Notes: generated from the sequence alone by a model not told the origin. A stretch of 64,000 nt of DNA from DTU015 sp012837895 (GCA_050952085.1 JBMNKH010000001.1:248001-312000); one strand, 5' to 3'; shown: positions 36,562 to 45,506, counted from the first letter of the stretch. Translations and numbers: made by a program.

Positions 36562-38001
36562 CTAAGCCAGGGCCTTCTTATCAGTGTCTTTAGCGACCAT
36601 ACTGCGGGGATCAAGTACCTGCCTGGCGGTTGCCTCGTCGAGCAGACCTTCCTCAATCACCACAGTGATGATATCCTTGCCTTCGTCCATAGCCTTCTGA
36701 GCTACGTCTGATGCAGCATCTTGTCCAATCATAGGCGCCAAAGCGGTCACCAAGCTCAGGGCGCTCGCTGCATACCTTTCCAGCCGCTGCCTGTTGAATT
36801 CCATGCCTTTGATGACCTTCTCAGCCAGGGACTTCATTGCATTGGTCAGCATGCCTATGCTCTCGAAGAGGCAATGGGCGAGTACAGGCTGCATGACGTT
36901 AAGCTCGAATTGGCCGGCAGAAGCTGCCAAGCCTATGGTCAGGTCATTGCCATACACCTTAAAACATACCTGGTTGACCAGTTCGGGTATTACAGGGTTA
37001 ACTTTACCCGGCATGATGCTTGAACCAGCCGCAACTGCCGGAAGCTTTACTTCCGCAAGCCCTACCATTGGGCCGGATCCCATGAGCCTGAGGTCGTTGG
37101 CAAGCTTGGTCAACGTAGTTGCAGTAGCTTTCATCAAACCTGATACCTCTACCCACACATCCAAGTTTTGGGTTGCATCTACCAGATCAGAAGCAACGCT
37201 CAGACTGTCAATACCGCTGGCCTCACACAGTTTGGCACCGACAGATTTCATGTAGGCCGGATCAGCGTTAATGCCTGTCCCAACTGCTGTGCCACCCATG
37301 TTGACCACTGACAAGATCTTGATGACCTTTTGGCCCCGCTCTACATCGCGGCGGATAGCTGAAGCCCAAGCACCCAGTTCTTGTCCTACTGTAATGGGTA
37401 CTGCGTCCTGAAGATGGGTACGTCCAAGTTTGACAATATCGTTGCATTCAAAGGCCTTCTTCTCCAGGGTATCTGCGAGAAGCTCAGCCGCCTCCAAGTA
37501 CTGGCTCATAAGCCTGATAGCTGCAATACGTATAGCAGTGGGTACGACGTCATTGGTGGATTGCCCCTTGTTCACATCGTCCAGAGGATGGACCTCTGAA
37601 TAGTTGCCGGGTTTGTGTCCGAGGATATCCAGGGCCCGGTTGGCTATGACTTCATTGGCATTCATGTTTATGCCTGTCCCGGCCCCACCCTGGATTGCCT
37701 CCCCGATGAACTGATTGTGCCATTTGCCGTCTATGATCTCATCCGCTGCCTGAACGATGGCTTTGGCTTTTTGCGGGGCAAGCACACCTGCCTCGAGATT
37801 GGCCAATGCAGCTGCTTTCTTCACCATGGCCAGGGCTGTTATGAGTTCGGAGTGGATTGGGTAACCGCAGAAGTTGTAGTTCTCTGCGGCTCTTACACTG
37901 TGAATTCCGTAATACGCGTTGGCGGGCAAAGTCTTGGTGCCCAGGAAATCTTTTTCCTCCCTGACGTTACGAATCTCCTCTCCCAGTGACACATCTGTCA
38001 T
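36562..38001 (-). CDS. aspA: Aspartate ammonia-lyase
   Basis: 479 residues. The fumarase/aspartase superfamily signature GSSIMPGKVNPVIPELVNQV is present, along with GTGTGINMNANEVIANRAL and TGIN-containing substrate loops. The start EEKDFLGTKTLPANAYYGIH and the C-terminal tail MVAKDTDKKALA fit aspartase rather than class II fumarase. It deaminates aspartate to fumarate plus ammonia. It is first in the cluster; fumarase alpha begins 27 nt downstream. The combined pathway, aspartate to fumarate to malate to pyruvate, yields ammonia, CO2 and NAD(P)H. The AAAGG site abuts the ATG, so the GTG three codons later could be used. Confidence 0.9.
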   Translation of the reverse strand: MTDVSLGEEIRNVREEKDFLGTKTLPANAYYGIHSVRAAENYNFCGYPIHSELITALAMVKKAAALANLEAGVLAPQKAKAIVQAADEIIDGKWHNQFIGEAIQGGAGTGINMNANEVIANRALDILGHKPGNYSEVHPLDDVNKGQSTNDVVPTAIRIAAIRLMSQYLEAAELLADTLEKKAFECNDIVKLGRTHLQDAVPITVGQELGAWASAIRRDVERGQKVIKILSVVNMGGTAVGTGINADPAYMKSVGAKLCEASGIDSLSVASDLVDATQNLDVWVEVSGLMKATATTLTKLANDLRLMGSGPMVGLAEVKLPAVAAGSSIMPGKVNPVIPELVNQVCFKVYGNDLTIGLAASAGQFELNVMQPVLAHCLFESIGMLTNAMKSLAEKVIKGMEFNRQRLERYAASALSLVTALAPMIGQDAASDVAQKAMDEGKDIITVVIEEGLLDEATARQVLDPRSMVAKDTDKKALA

Positions 38002-38215
38002 CCTTTCTGCAACGTTAGCACATCTTGTTTAACTGGTGCTCCCGAATATGTATTCCTCCAAACAACCGACGCAAGGTGACAATATGCTACAGCTTTACAA
38101 TATACTACTCGGGTTGCAAATTCAACGAGTTTACCTGTCCGACCGAATCCACCTATCAAGCAAGCAGTTCAGCGATGTCAGAGCCACACACCACGGGACG
38201 CGCCGGGCCAGCAAG

Positions 38216-39673
38216 CTACGGGCCAATCCATTCAGCGATGTCAGCCACCACTTTCTCTGAGACATCTGAAGGAACCATGTACTCATCCGGTGTACTCTTG
38301 CCGGTGCCGCTCATGAACAGGTGGTTCAAATCCGGATAAGTCTTTACCGTCACATTTGCCATGCCGGACAGGGCCTCTGCCCAGAGCCCCAGATCCACCA
38401 TGGTAACCTGATAATCCCGCTCTCCCTGAAGGACGAGGATGGGCAAGGTGAGCCCTTTGGCGATTTCCACCGGATCGTGAGCTTCAAGGTCATCCCAGTA
38501 GGCTTTGGGAGCACCGAGAACCATTTCCCCTTCCCGTAGGGCGCCTGACTTGATTTTGTCTACAGCCGCCTTTACTTCACGGATTTGCTCTGATTCGGTT
38601 TCGCCTACATGACCGTCAAGGTTAGCCAAGTACTCAAGCTGCTCCGCCATGAGGTCAGCAAGGTTCCTGGCAGCCGGGGCCATCATCACGAGCCCTGCGA
38701 TGCGTCCATCGCCTTCTGAGACATCCCCATCTCCATGTCCGCCCGCACCGCCGACGCCAACGGCCTTGGGGGAGTTGCAAGCTTGCGCTATCCTCGGTCC
38801 CATTGTGGCGCCCAGGCTGTGGCCTACGACAAATATCCTGTCAGGATCGATTCCGTCGATGGTTTTGAGCAGTCTGACAGCCAGCACTGCATCTTCGACA
38901 GTCTCTTCGTTCACCGTAAGGGACGCAGCCTCTGCAGGAGTAAACGCGGCTGCATGCTCTTTGGTGCGTTTTTCATAGCGAAGCACTGCAATGCCCCTTG
39001 AAGCAAGCCCCCACGCCAGGTCCTTGAAAGGCTTGTTGGGGCCGATGGTTTCATCCCTGTCATGGGGACCGGAACCGTGAACCAGGACCACGGCAGGGAC
39101 CGGTGCGTCGCCGGACATCCCTTTGGGAACTGTCAAGGTTCCGGGGAATGCCCACTTGCCTTCGCCTACAACAACCTCCCTCTCCTCAAACAGGTCGAGA
39201 TTGGCGTAAGCAGGGGCAACGTACTCAATGGGTTCAAGTGCCCCGGCCCACAAGCCTGCAACCTGGCCTTGGTTGTCGAAAACCACTTTGATATCCATTC
39301 TTCCTCTCTCGAACAAATTGGCTACATAGACAAGCCGATAACCTTCCTCTTCTGCGAATGCGGTCGCGGCAATGTTTAACCAAGTACCTGCCTGGCCTTG
39401 GATTGTTGCCCAGACTTGTTCCAGCTGGCCAACCGACATAACAGCACTCATCTTCTTGTCGAAATGCTTGCGTGCTTCCTCGAACTCTCCCTCGGCCATG
39501 GCGAACACGAGATCTCTGGCCATGACCTCCAGTTCTTCCTTGGTCTTGTGCAACTCTGCGGGTTTCTTGGAACATGCGGATAGCAGCAACGTTGCCGTCA
39601 AAGCGATAATCAAGAGGATCGGTACGACATGGGCGGTTGATCTCTTAGCTTTCGTATGTCCCAACCAGATCAC
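38216..39673 (-). CDS. Lipoprotein with DUF3887-like domain and alpha/beta hydrolase domain
   Basis: 485 residues. The N-terminus has a hydrophobic helix and lipobox (LLLSACSKK), so the protein is probably lipid-anchored on the outer face of the membrane. Residues about 45-140 resemble the DUF3887 helical/NTF2-like module (ARKHFDKKMSAVMSVGQLEQ). The rest is an alpha/beta hydrolase: oxyanion region VVLVHGSGPHDRDETIGP, nucleophile elbow VVGHSLGATMGP, acidic residue in VLQGERDYQVT and a late histidine in DLNHLFM. Likely an esterase or peptidase; the natural substrate is unknown. An insert between the nucleophile and the acid (GVGGAGGHGDGDVSEGDG) is glycine-rich and unusual. Confidence 0.82.
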   Translation of the reverse strand: MIWLGHTKAKRSTAHVVPILLIIALTATLLLSACSKKPAELHKTKEELEVMARDLVFAMAEGEFEEARKHFDKKMSAVMSVGQLEQVWATIQGQAGTWLNIAATAFAEEEGYRLVYVANLFERGRMDIKVVFDNQGQVAGLWAGALEPIEYVAPAYANLDLFEEREVVVGEGKWAFPGTLTVPKGMSGDAPVPAVVLVHGSGPHDRDETIGPNKPFKDLAWGLASRGIAVLRYEKRTKEHAAAFTPAEAASLTVNEETVEDAVLAVRLLKTIDGIDPDRIFVVGHSLGATMGPRIAQACNSPKAVGVGGAGGHGDGDVSEGDGRIAGLVMMAPAARNLADLMAEQLEYLANLDGHVGETESEQIREVKAAVDKIKSGALREGEMVLGAPKAYWDDLEAHDPVEIAKGLTLPILVLQGERDYQVTMVDLGLWAEALSGMANVTVKTYPDLNHLFMSGTGKSTPDEYMVPSDVSEKVVADIAEWIGP

Positions 39674-40054
39674 TCCCTAACTCATCCTGGACTCATTCTA
39701 TTATTGACTTCCAGTCTGCTCAAGGACCTATTTTCTGACAAGAAACAATCGCCCGAATACTAGTCCGTTCCATCATGATCCGGTGTTTCATAGCCGGTCC
39801 GTCGTGAGCCCTTCGGTCCATAGGCGGTTCGGTCATGGGCCTCCGGCACCTGCTGTGACCATATCTTAATAATTTTGATATTGCGCTTTACTTTTTTAAC
39901 ATTGCTATGTAATATATTTATGATGTCGCTTGGCAGTAGTGCGGTGTCGAAAGGCGGTACTGTATATGCGGCTTTTCAACGCCTCTTCAGCGCAGCACCC
40001 AATCAGCAGCCCGTACCAAGCACTACAGATGCCCCAAGGTTAGGAGGAACTCAT
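39674..40054. other. Intergenic region with short repeats and the MFS promoter
   Basis: 381 nt. The stretch 39762-39850 repeats GTCCGT/GGTTCGGTC-type motifs (GTCCGTTCCATCATGATCCG, GTCCGTCGTGAGCCCTTCGG, GTTCGGTCATGGGCCTCCGG) at about 32-nt spacing. Next comes an AT-rich promoter and a 5' leader of about 130 nt. A frame extends the MFS gene upstream to 39875 but passes through the promoter and lacks a ribosome site. Confidence 0.5.
39887..39915 (+). promoter_or_regulatory. Sigma-A-type promoter upstream of the MFS gene
   Basis: TTTACT at 39887-39892, 17-nt spacer, TAATAT at 39910-39915, in a clearly AT-rich stretch. The predicted start is near 39922, giving a leader of roughly 130 nt before the MFS ATG. 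Confidence 0.5.
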
Positions 40055-41320
40055 ATGGTTAGTTCAGGCAGGTCGCTGCGTTCATCGGGAATCCAAGAAT
40101 TCTGGCGCGAAATACATCCGGGCATGCGCAGGCTTATAGCAATCGGAATGGTCGAGGTGTTATCGGTAGGATTGTACGTTTCGCTTCTGGCACCTTGGTG
40201 GAAATCCCTGGGGTATGAATCGGTAGCCCAGGGCTGGCTCAACTCAATCATGGAAATAGCCGGTGCCGTCGTAGCCGTAACCGGCGGCATCATTGCAGAC
40301 AAGTACGGGCGGAAAGGCATGTACACTGTGGGGCAGCTTATGCGGTGCGCCGCGATAATGGTGCTGCTTTCGGCCAAGAGCTTCACCGGGCTGGTCATGG
40401 TATCCGTGTTCAGGGGCCTCAGTGTCATACAGTTTCCGGCACGTACCGCATTTGTGGCCGGATATACTGTCAAGGAAAGCAGGGCAACTGTACTTGGCAT
40501 CTATCAGACTGCTTCACTGGTTGCCAATATAGCAGCTCCTTTGGCCGCGGGTTACATGGCAGACCGGTTCGGGGTAAAGCCGCCTCTCTGGCTGTCTCTG
40601 GGGCTTGCGGTGCTGGCAATACTCATATCAATTCCTATAGGCAAAGAGGAAGATAGTCCGGGCCCTAGCCCCTCAGGTTCAAACAGCCAGACTGATACGA
40701 AATCCGGCAAGTTCTCTCCGGAGGCTCTCCTGGCGACGGTGCGGGAGATGCTTGAACAGTCAGACCGACGCATGTTAATACCGCTGCTCATAGCCTTCAT
40801 AGCCAACGGGCTGATAAACGGCGGTGTTAGCATCCTGCTGCCTTTCACCGTCATGGACAGGTTCTCTGACGAGTATACGGCGGTCACGGCACTGTCAGTC
40901 GCATCAAGTCTGGGTACTGCCTTGGTGATGCTGATTGGAGGCAGGATAGCCGACCTGAAAGGCAGAAGAAGGGTAATCGTGATCACAGGAACCATTATGC
41001 CTGTATTGATGCTCTGGGTATTCTGGATAAACAGGCTGTGGCAGGTATATGCCCTGCTGATGCTCGTCTCGATGATCGGTAACCTGGCAGGTCCTGCGAT
41101 GATGGCCGCAAAGATGGAAGCAGTTGAGGAGAAGTACAGAGCAACTTGGGATGGTTTAGCGCAGGGCGGCGTTTCAGTGGGACTGGCCATGGGCTATCTG
41201 GCCTGGGGGATGCTGTACAAGGCAAGCTACACCTGGTCGTGGCTTACCGTGATCTGCTTGTGCTTCGTTCAGGTATTGTGCTACTCCGTTGCGCTCAGGT
41301 CGAGGCAGCAAGCCCAATAG
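40055..41320 (+). CDS. Major facilitator superfamily transporter
   Basis: 421 residues from ATG MVSSGRSLRSSG, 8 nt after AGGAGG. Twelve hydrophobic segments are apparent, with the loop 2-3 signature GGIIADKYGRKGMYTVGQL and a second-half counterpart GGRIADLKGRRRVIVITG. It is a proton- or substrate-driven carrier in the cytoplasmic membrane; the sequence points to the drug/metabolite efflux group but not to a substrate. A charged linker (KEEDSPGPSPSGSNSQTD) joins the two halves. It converges with the ATP-NAD-kinase-like gene, their stops 8 nt apart. Confidence 0.88.
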   Translation: MVSSGRSLRSSGIQEFWREIHPGMRRLIAIGMVEVLSVGLYVSLLAPWWKSLGYESVAQGWLNSIMEIAGAVVAVTGGIIADKYGRKGMYTVGQLMRCAAIMVLLSAKSFTGLVMVSVFRGLSVIQFPARTAFVAGYTVKESRATVLGIYQTASLVANIAAPLAAGYMADRFGVKPPLWLSLGLAVLAILISIPIGKEEDSPGPSPSGSNSQTDTKSGKFSPEALLATVREMLEQSDRRMLIPLLIAFIANGLINGGVSILLPFTVMDRFSDEYTAVTALSVASSLGTALVMLIGGRIADLKGRRRVIVITGTIMPVLMLWVFWINRLWQVYALLMLVSMIGNLAGPAMMAAKMEAVEEKYRATWDGLAQGGVSVGLAMGYLAWGMLYKASYTWSWLTVICLCFVQVLCYSVALRSRQQAQ

Positions 41321-41328
41321 CTGAACAC

Positions 41329-42513
41329 TTAGTCTAACCTGTACATCACTTCCCGGTCATAGCTCACAAGCACATGGTAATATCCCTTGAGCATTTGGTT
41401 GAGCTCATCGTCGCCTGTATCCACAAGTAGGGGGCGCCTGTTGAGAGCTTGGAGCTTGTCTCTGGTGGCCACTATTCTTATGTTGTCCTTCCCAACCTTG
41501 CGTATGACTTCCGGGCTCAGCTGCTGGTTTCCCCGGCCGAACACATATCCCTGGCCCCCAATCACCGTGACCACAATCAGGGCGCCCCGGAGCCTATCAA
41601 CGAGCTTCCCGTCGAGAAGCCGGAGCAGCTGTTGCTCATTGGCATCTGCGATGAGGAGTTCCTTGTCCAACACAACGTCAACTCCCAGAAGAGTAGCTTC
41701 CAAACCCAGCTTTTCCATGATCGGGCGGGTGGTAGTGCCGGGGCCGATGATATATGCCACATCGGGCTCCATTTCTTCCACGATCCTCTCAGCAATTCCG
41801 TCCAGGGCGGCCGGTTCAGACTCGGTGCTGCCTGACTTGAGGCATTGGACCAACTGCTCTTCGTAAGGCACCCGCAGGTATCCGTAGAGCATGGCGGTTA
41901 CCCTGCCTTCACGAAAGGCATCTTCATCTAAGTCCATAACTTCAGCATCCCTTAACTCAGTGACCTCCCCCGTGATGAACTTCGCCGCCAACAGCCCTGC
42001 ATCCCGGGGACTGGTAGCGTAGACAGACGAATGAATCTTGACACCTGCCGGCACACCCAGGACAGGTAGCTTGTAGCCTACTGCGTTGTATATGTTCCGG
42101 GCTGTGCCGTCCCCGCCCGCGAAAAGAATCAAGTTAACTCCCGCTTCCAGCATATCCACGGCGGCCTGTTCTGTATCTTCAGGGGTAGTCCGGCCAAGGT
42201 GCCAGTCCCGCCTGCCATCTTCTCGGCCGGTACTGCCTGCAGGCCGGGCCTTGGGATACAGCACCACAGGTTCAAATCCTGCAGTCCTCGCCTGATTTTC
42301 GCCCATATCACCCGGGTATGTGAGGAGTTCAAACCCGCCCTTGATTGAGGACAGCTCTTTGAGGGCAGCCATGGCTCTTTGGGGCGCTTCAGGACGTGCA
42401 CCCAGTTCCAGGGCACGCCTCAGGATATGGGCTCCGTCGGTACCTTTCAAGCCAACCCTGCCGCCCATACCTGCGATGGGGTTTACGATCAGACCGAGCT
42501 TCTTCCTTGCCAC
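41329..42513 (-). CDS. ATP-NAD kinase-like family protein
   Basis: 394 residues. LGLIVNPIAGMGGRVGLKGT at the start and LFAGGDGTARNIYNAV in the middle are the diacylglycerol/NAD-kinase fold phosphate-binding motifs (GGDGT). YIIGPGTTTRPIMEKLGLEA is characteristic of the ATP-NAD kinase-like/AcoX group. The family's substrate is often not NAD; AcoX sits in acetoin operons, but no acetoin genes are here. GTG start with AAGGGGG about 7 nt upstream. The Clp1-like gene lies 156 nt upstream on the same strand, separated by a nonamer repeat, and could be cotranscribed. Confidence 0.8.
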   Translation of the reverse strand: MARKKLGLIVNPIAGMGGRVGLKGTDGAHILRRALELGARPEAPQRAMAALKELSSIKGGFELLTYPGDMGENQARTAGFEPVVLYPKARPAGSTGREDGRRDWHLGRTTPEDTEQAAVDMLEAGVNLILFAGGDGTARNIYNAVGYKLPVLGVPAGVKIHSSVYATSPRDAGLLAAKFITGEVTELRDAEVMDLDEDAFREGRVTAMLYGYLRVPYEEQLVQCLKSGSTESEPAALDGIAERIVEEMEPDVAYIIGPGTTTRPIMEKLGLEATLLGVDVVLDKELLIADANEQQLLRLLDGKLVDRLRGALIVVTVIGGQGYVFGRGNQQLSPEVIRKVGKDNIRIVATRDKLQALNRRPLLVDTGDDELNQMLKGYYHVLVSYDREVMYRLD

Positions 42514-42548
42514 TGGTATCCCCCTTGTCGTGTTTCGTTTACTATGCC

Positions 42549-42602
42549 CATGATGCGCATCATCTTCATTATCTTCATCATGTTCATCAGGTTCATCATA
42601 CC
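42549..42602. repeat. Six-copy 9-bp tandem repeat downstream of the Clp1-like gene
   Basis: CATGATGCG, CATCATCTT, CATTATCTT, CATCATGTT, CATCAGGTT, CATCATACC: six nonamers in strict register. Related nonamers lie on the other side of the same gene at 43632-43676. Confidence 0.7.
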
Positions 42603-42669
42603 AACCGTACTCTCCATACCTGTCTCGAGGGTTCAGTTGCCAATCCGCGGTATATGGCCCATCCCGAAC

Positions 42670-43602
42670 TCATGCCGAAACCACCCTGGTTCCCTCAAGC
42701 CCCAGCTTGTACCCGGATACCCACACAAGCTCCGGCCCGCCATCTGCCGGTCCACCATCTGCCACATCTACAGGTTCGCCCTCTACATCTTGGGGCACCA
42801 AGATGGACGGTTGGAGCTCTGCTCCTGTTTGCCCCGCCACCATCCATACACACGGGATATGGAAGCCTGGCCTCCTGGGGTCCTGGATTGCAGCCACAGT
42901 CCCGTGGGGCACGTACTCCGTGTCCACATGACGGGTTTCTCCCCACCAAGGACACACCTTAACCCTGGAAAGGTCAACTGCTATGAGCCGAAGGTTGCTG
43001 CCGAGATAGCTGTTCCAGCGTGATATCCTGGAATTCTTGCGCTCTTCCGCGGCCTTTGCCCGAGCGCCCGGAATGGGCAGGAATCGGCGGACATGAAATC
43101 CAAGGTGTTCCAGATGGCCTGCAAGCGTCTCAACTCCCGGAGTGCTCAGTATTACGATCAGATCGGGCCTTACGGTCTCAGCCTTGGCACACTTGAGCTG
43201 CCTCCCTGCTACGCCCCTGACAAGTCCGCTGGTATCTATCACTATGACATCTGCACCTTCACGCTTTGCATCCCTCACACAGGCTTGTACTCCGGCTGCT
43301 ACGTTTAACCCCCTGCCGTAGGGGGATGTATTCCCCGCCATGTACGAAGCCCTCCTGGTAACCGCCTTCAATGAATCGAAGTCCTGCTCAGGAAAGCCGT
43401 ACGACACAAACCCGGGAGGACCTATGTCTGCCTGTCCAATGTCAGCGTCAACGATGGCCGCTTTACGGCCTGTGCTCAGAAACCAGCGAGCCAGCAGCGC
43501 TACCAGGGTGCTCTTACCGGTGTCGACCTCGCCGACGACCATGACTGTAGCCCGTTCGGGAAGCCCGGACAGTTCCTTGGCCAAAGCAGCGCTTATCTTC
43601 AT
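42670..43602 (-). CDS. Clp1/Grc3-like P-loop polynucleotide kinase-family protein
   Basis: 310 residues. Walker A is VVGEVDTGKSTLVALLARWF, followed by AAIVDADIGQADIGPPG, the D-x-D-x-G-Q motif that distinguishes the Clp1/Grc3/NOL9 5'-hydroxyl polynucleotide kinase family, and VIVIDTSGLVRGVAGRQLK with a Walker B-like Asp-Thr. Proteins of this family phosphorylate RNA or DNA 5' ends in archaea and eukaryotes; in bacteria they are sporadic and their substrates are not established. The C-terminal 120 residues form a beta-rich part ending VWVSGYKLGLEGTRVVSA. No RNA ligase or nuclease gene is adjacent. Both flanks carry 9-bp repeats. Confidence 0.78.
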   Translation of the reverse strand: MKISAALAKELSGLPERATVMVVGEVDTGKSTLVALLARWFLSTGRKAAIVDADIGQADIGPPGFVSYGFPEQDFDSLKAVTRRASYMAGNTSPYGRGLNVAAGVQACVRDAKREGADVIVIDTSGLVRGVAGRQLKCAKAETVRPDLIVILSTPGVETLAGHLEHLGFHVRRFLPIPGARAKAAEERKNSRISRWNSYLGSNLRLIAVDLSRVKVCPWWGETRHVDTEYVPHGTVAAIQDPRRPGFHIPCVWMVAGQTGAELQPSILVPQDVEGEPVDVADGGPADGGPELVWVSGYKLGLEGTRVVSA

Positions 43603-44043
43603 CTAAACAACCTGCCTTTGACACCACGGTACATCCTAATCATCTTCATCATCTTAACCATATCTTCCATTATCCCAGCGCTTCTTACAAGGAGTGACAA
43701 GCGCGCTTCACTGCTGCCAAGTTCTGATTGTGGTTGAGTCCCGCTTTACATGAACAGTTGTCTTGATTTCGTAGAGACCGTCCAAGAACTCAAGTAGCGG
43801 GATACTTCAGATTGACATGTTGGCCCCAAGCCCGCCCCATCTTGACTCCGTGTTGACAGCTCTTAGAACGCGAGGTATAACTATGGATGACAGCATCCGA
43901 AACTGATCCCATCATTGTCCTGCAGCATCCTACTTGGCAGACGTTGCGGCCTCAAGACATCAGCATACCGGCACCGGCAAGGCAAGCTTGGCTTCCTGTT
44001 CTGCCGCCCGACCGGAAAAAGCATTACTGAGGGGGTATGGCCT
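43603..44043. other. Divergent intergenic region
   Basis: 441 nt between the Clp1-like gene and the zinc-peptidase-like gene. It contains the nonamer repeat and otherwise unique sequence; no coding frame has support, and no clear promoter pair is visible. Confidence 0.5.
43632..43676. repeat. Five-copy 9-bp tandem repeat upstream of the Clp1-like gene
   Basis: CATCCTAAT, CATCTTCAT, CATCTTAAC, CATATCTTC, CATTATCCC: five degenerate nonamers beginning 30 nt before the gene's start codon. They share the CAT-x-x-TCTT core of the downstream array at 42549-42602. Confidence 0.65.
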
Positions 44044-44943
44044 GTGAACATAATCGTCAGCATCCACGACTACCGGGAGACCATAGAGAACATACCAGCA
44101 AAGGGCAAGTGGCAGGCATGGCTCGATCATTACTACTCACGATACCGGCAGATGTTCGACATAATCTTCAAGTTTTTGTATATGGCCGATGTGCAAGCAA
44201 TGAAACCACATGTGGAAGCATGTGATTTTGCTCAATGTCTCAAGAGGTTTGAGGCATTTATTGAACACGGCGGACTCGACAAAACCAGAGAGACCCTCAC
44301 CCGAAGCGAGGAGTTGCTGGGCTACGGGAGCGAGTTCGGAAGCGATTATGATGTGTTCATCATGGCCGGAATCGGTCACACCGGAGGCACAGCCCCTCCC
44401 GCACCCAATCCTTTCATTTACCTGGGAACCGAGGTGATCGGATCTGACCCGGCAAAGATCAGCTCCATAGTGTCCCATGAGTTCCACCACCTTGCGCGGA
44501 TCCGAATGCTAGGGATGGAAGCGCTCAAGATGGCCGCATTCACCTTTGCCGAGCTCATCCTCACCGAGGGCTTGGCGACTGTATTTTCCGTTATGATCCA
44601 AGATCAGGATCTCGACTTCGGTGCACGTATCATGAAGACAGCCCTCAACATGACTGATGGAGCACTGTCATATTGCGTTGCCAACCACCACGCCCTGATC
44701 CGGGAGATCCTCAGTTTGGGCGAATCCCAAGCCACTCCCGAGCTAACGGTCAAGTACCTGTACTCGGGGCCATCAACGGATTCCCAAGGTAGGCCGGGCA
44801 ACGTCGGTTACTACGTGGGTGCTGCTATAGTCATGGATATCCTGAGAAACAGCCGTAATGCCGCGCAGATGATGCAACAGCTTACCAGGATGTCGGGCCG
44901 GGAAATCCTCCAGCTCTGGAGGGAGGCGGTTGACCGCCCCTAG
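44044..44943 (+). CDS. DUF2268-like putative zinc metallopeptidase
   Basis: 299 residues from a GTG start (GAGGGGG about 9 nt upstream). The segment ISSIVSHEFHHLARIRMLG contains H-E-x-x-H, and downstream LILTEGLATVFSVM supplies a glutamate in an E-G-L-A context, the gluzincin-like arrangement of DUF2268 (Hsp90-type predicted Zn-dependent proteases). Further family features are FIYLGTEVIG and NVGYYVGAAIVMDIL. No signal peptide, so cytosolic. The gene converges on the macrodomain gene, overlapping it by 4 nt at the stops. Activity is inferred from the motif only. Confidence 0.72.
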   Translation: MNIIVSIHDYRETIENIPAKGKWQAWLDHYYSRYRQMFDIIFKFLYMADVQAMKPHVEACDFAQCLKRFEAFIEHGGLDKTRETLTRSEELLGYGSEFGSDYDVFIMAGIGHTGGTAPPAPNPFIYLGTEVIGSDPAKISSIVSHEFHHLARIRMLGMEALKMAAFTFAELILTEGLATVFSVMIQDQDLDFGARIMKTALNMTDGALSYCVANHHALIREILSLGESQATPELTVKYLYSGPSTDSQGRPGNVGYYVGAAIVMDILRNSRNAAQMMQQLTRMSGREILQLWREAVDRP

Positions 44944-45506
44944 TCGATGCGGGACACCCTGTCGACCTCCCGCTTGTAAGCCAGGTATGTGTTTTCATCG
45001 AAACACACGAACCTGACTTCCTCGATGGGCATGCCGGCAGCGCCCGGTTGATTGCCTTGCCGGGTCCCAGACTCTTCAAAGAAGCCGGCTACTGCGCCCA
45101 CAGCCACAGGTGCGGCTTGCTCCACAGGGTAGCCATATGCGCCTGTGCTGATTGACGGAAACGCTATTGTCCTGACGCCATGTTCCACCGCCAGGCGCAA
45201 GGAGTTCTTGTAGCAGTTAGCCAAGAGTCCCCGTTCACCCTGGTTGCCACCCCGCCACACAGGGCCTACCGTATGGATGACCCACTTCGCCGGAAGCCTG
45301 TATCCCTTGGTGATCACTGCTTCGCCGGTGTCACACCCGCCTATTTTCCTGCACTCTTCCAGGAGTTCGGGACCGGCGGCCCTATGTATGGCTCCGTCAA
45401 CGCCGCCCCCTCCCAAGAGAGTCTTGTTGGCCGCATTGACAATCGCATCAACCTGCTGTCTTGTGATGTCGCCTCTCACGACGGTGATCGCCGCCCTTTG
45501 CATCAT
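44940..45506 (-). CDS. Macrodomain protein (O-acetyl-ADP-ribose deacetylase / ADP-ribosyl hydrolase)
   Basis: 188 residues. ITVVRGDITRQQVDAIVNAA, NKTLLGGGGVDGAIHRAAG, TGEAVITKGYRLPAKWVIHT and AFPSISTGAYGYPVEQAA are the classic macroD/YmdB-type motifs, including the aspartate and glycine loops that bind ADP-ribose. The enzyme removes ADP-ribose from proteins or deacetylates O-acetyl-ADP-ribose in the cytosol. AGGAGG precedes the start. No DarT-like ADP-ribosyltransferase or sirtuin gene is adjacent, so a toxin-antitoxin role has no support here. Confidence 0.9.
   Translation of the reverse strand: MMQRAAITVVRGDITRQQVDAIVNAANKTLLGGGGVDGAIHRAAGPELLEECRKIGGCDTGEAVITKGYRLPAKWVIHTVGPVWRGGNQGERGLLANCYKNSLRLAVEHGVRTIAFPSISTGAYGYPVEQAAPVAVGAVAGFFEESGTRQGNQPGAAGMPIEEVRFVCFDENTYLAYKREVDRVSRID

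Noticed and set aside
39875..40054. 60-codon N-terminal extension of the MFS transporter
   Set aside because: It would start upstream of the predicted -10, has no ribosome site, and the ATG at 40055 follows a strong AGGAGG.
42270..42290. tRNA T-loop-like GGTTCAAATCCTGC
   Set aside because: It lies inside the ATP-NAD-kinase-like coding region, with no acceptor stem or anticodon arm around it. A similar motif at 38325 is inside the lipoprotein hydrolase gene.
44044..45506. Zinc-peptidase-like gene plus macrodomain gene as a toxin-antitoxin pair
   Set aside because: The genes converge rather than form an operon, and neither resembles a DarT-type toxin.
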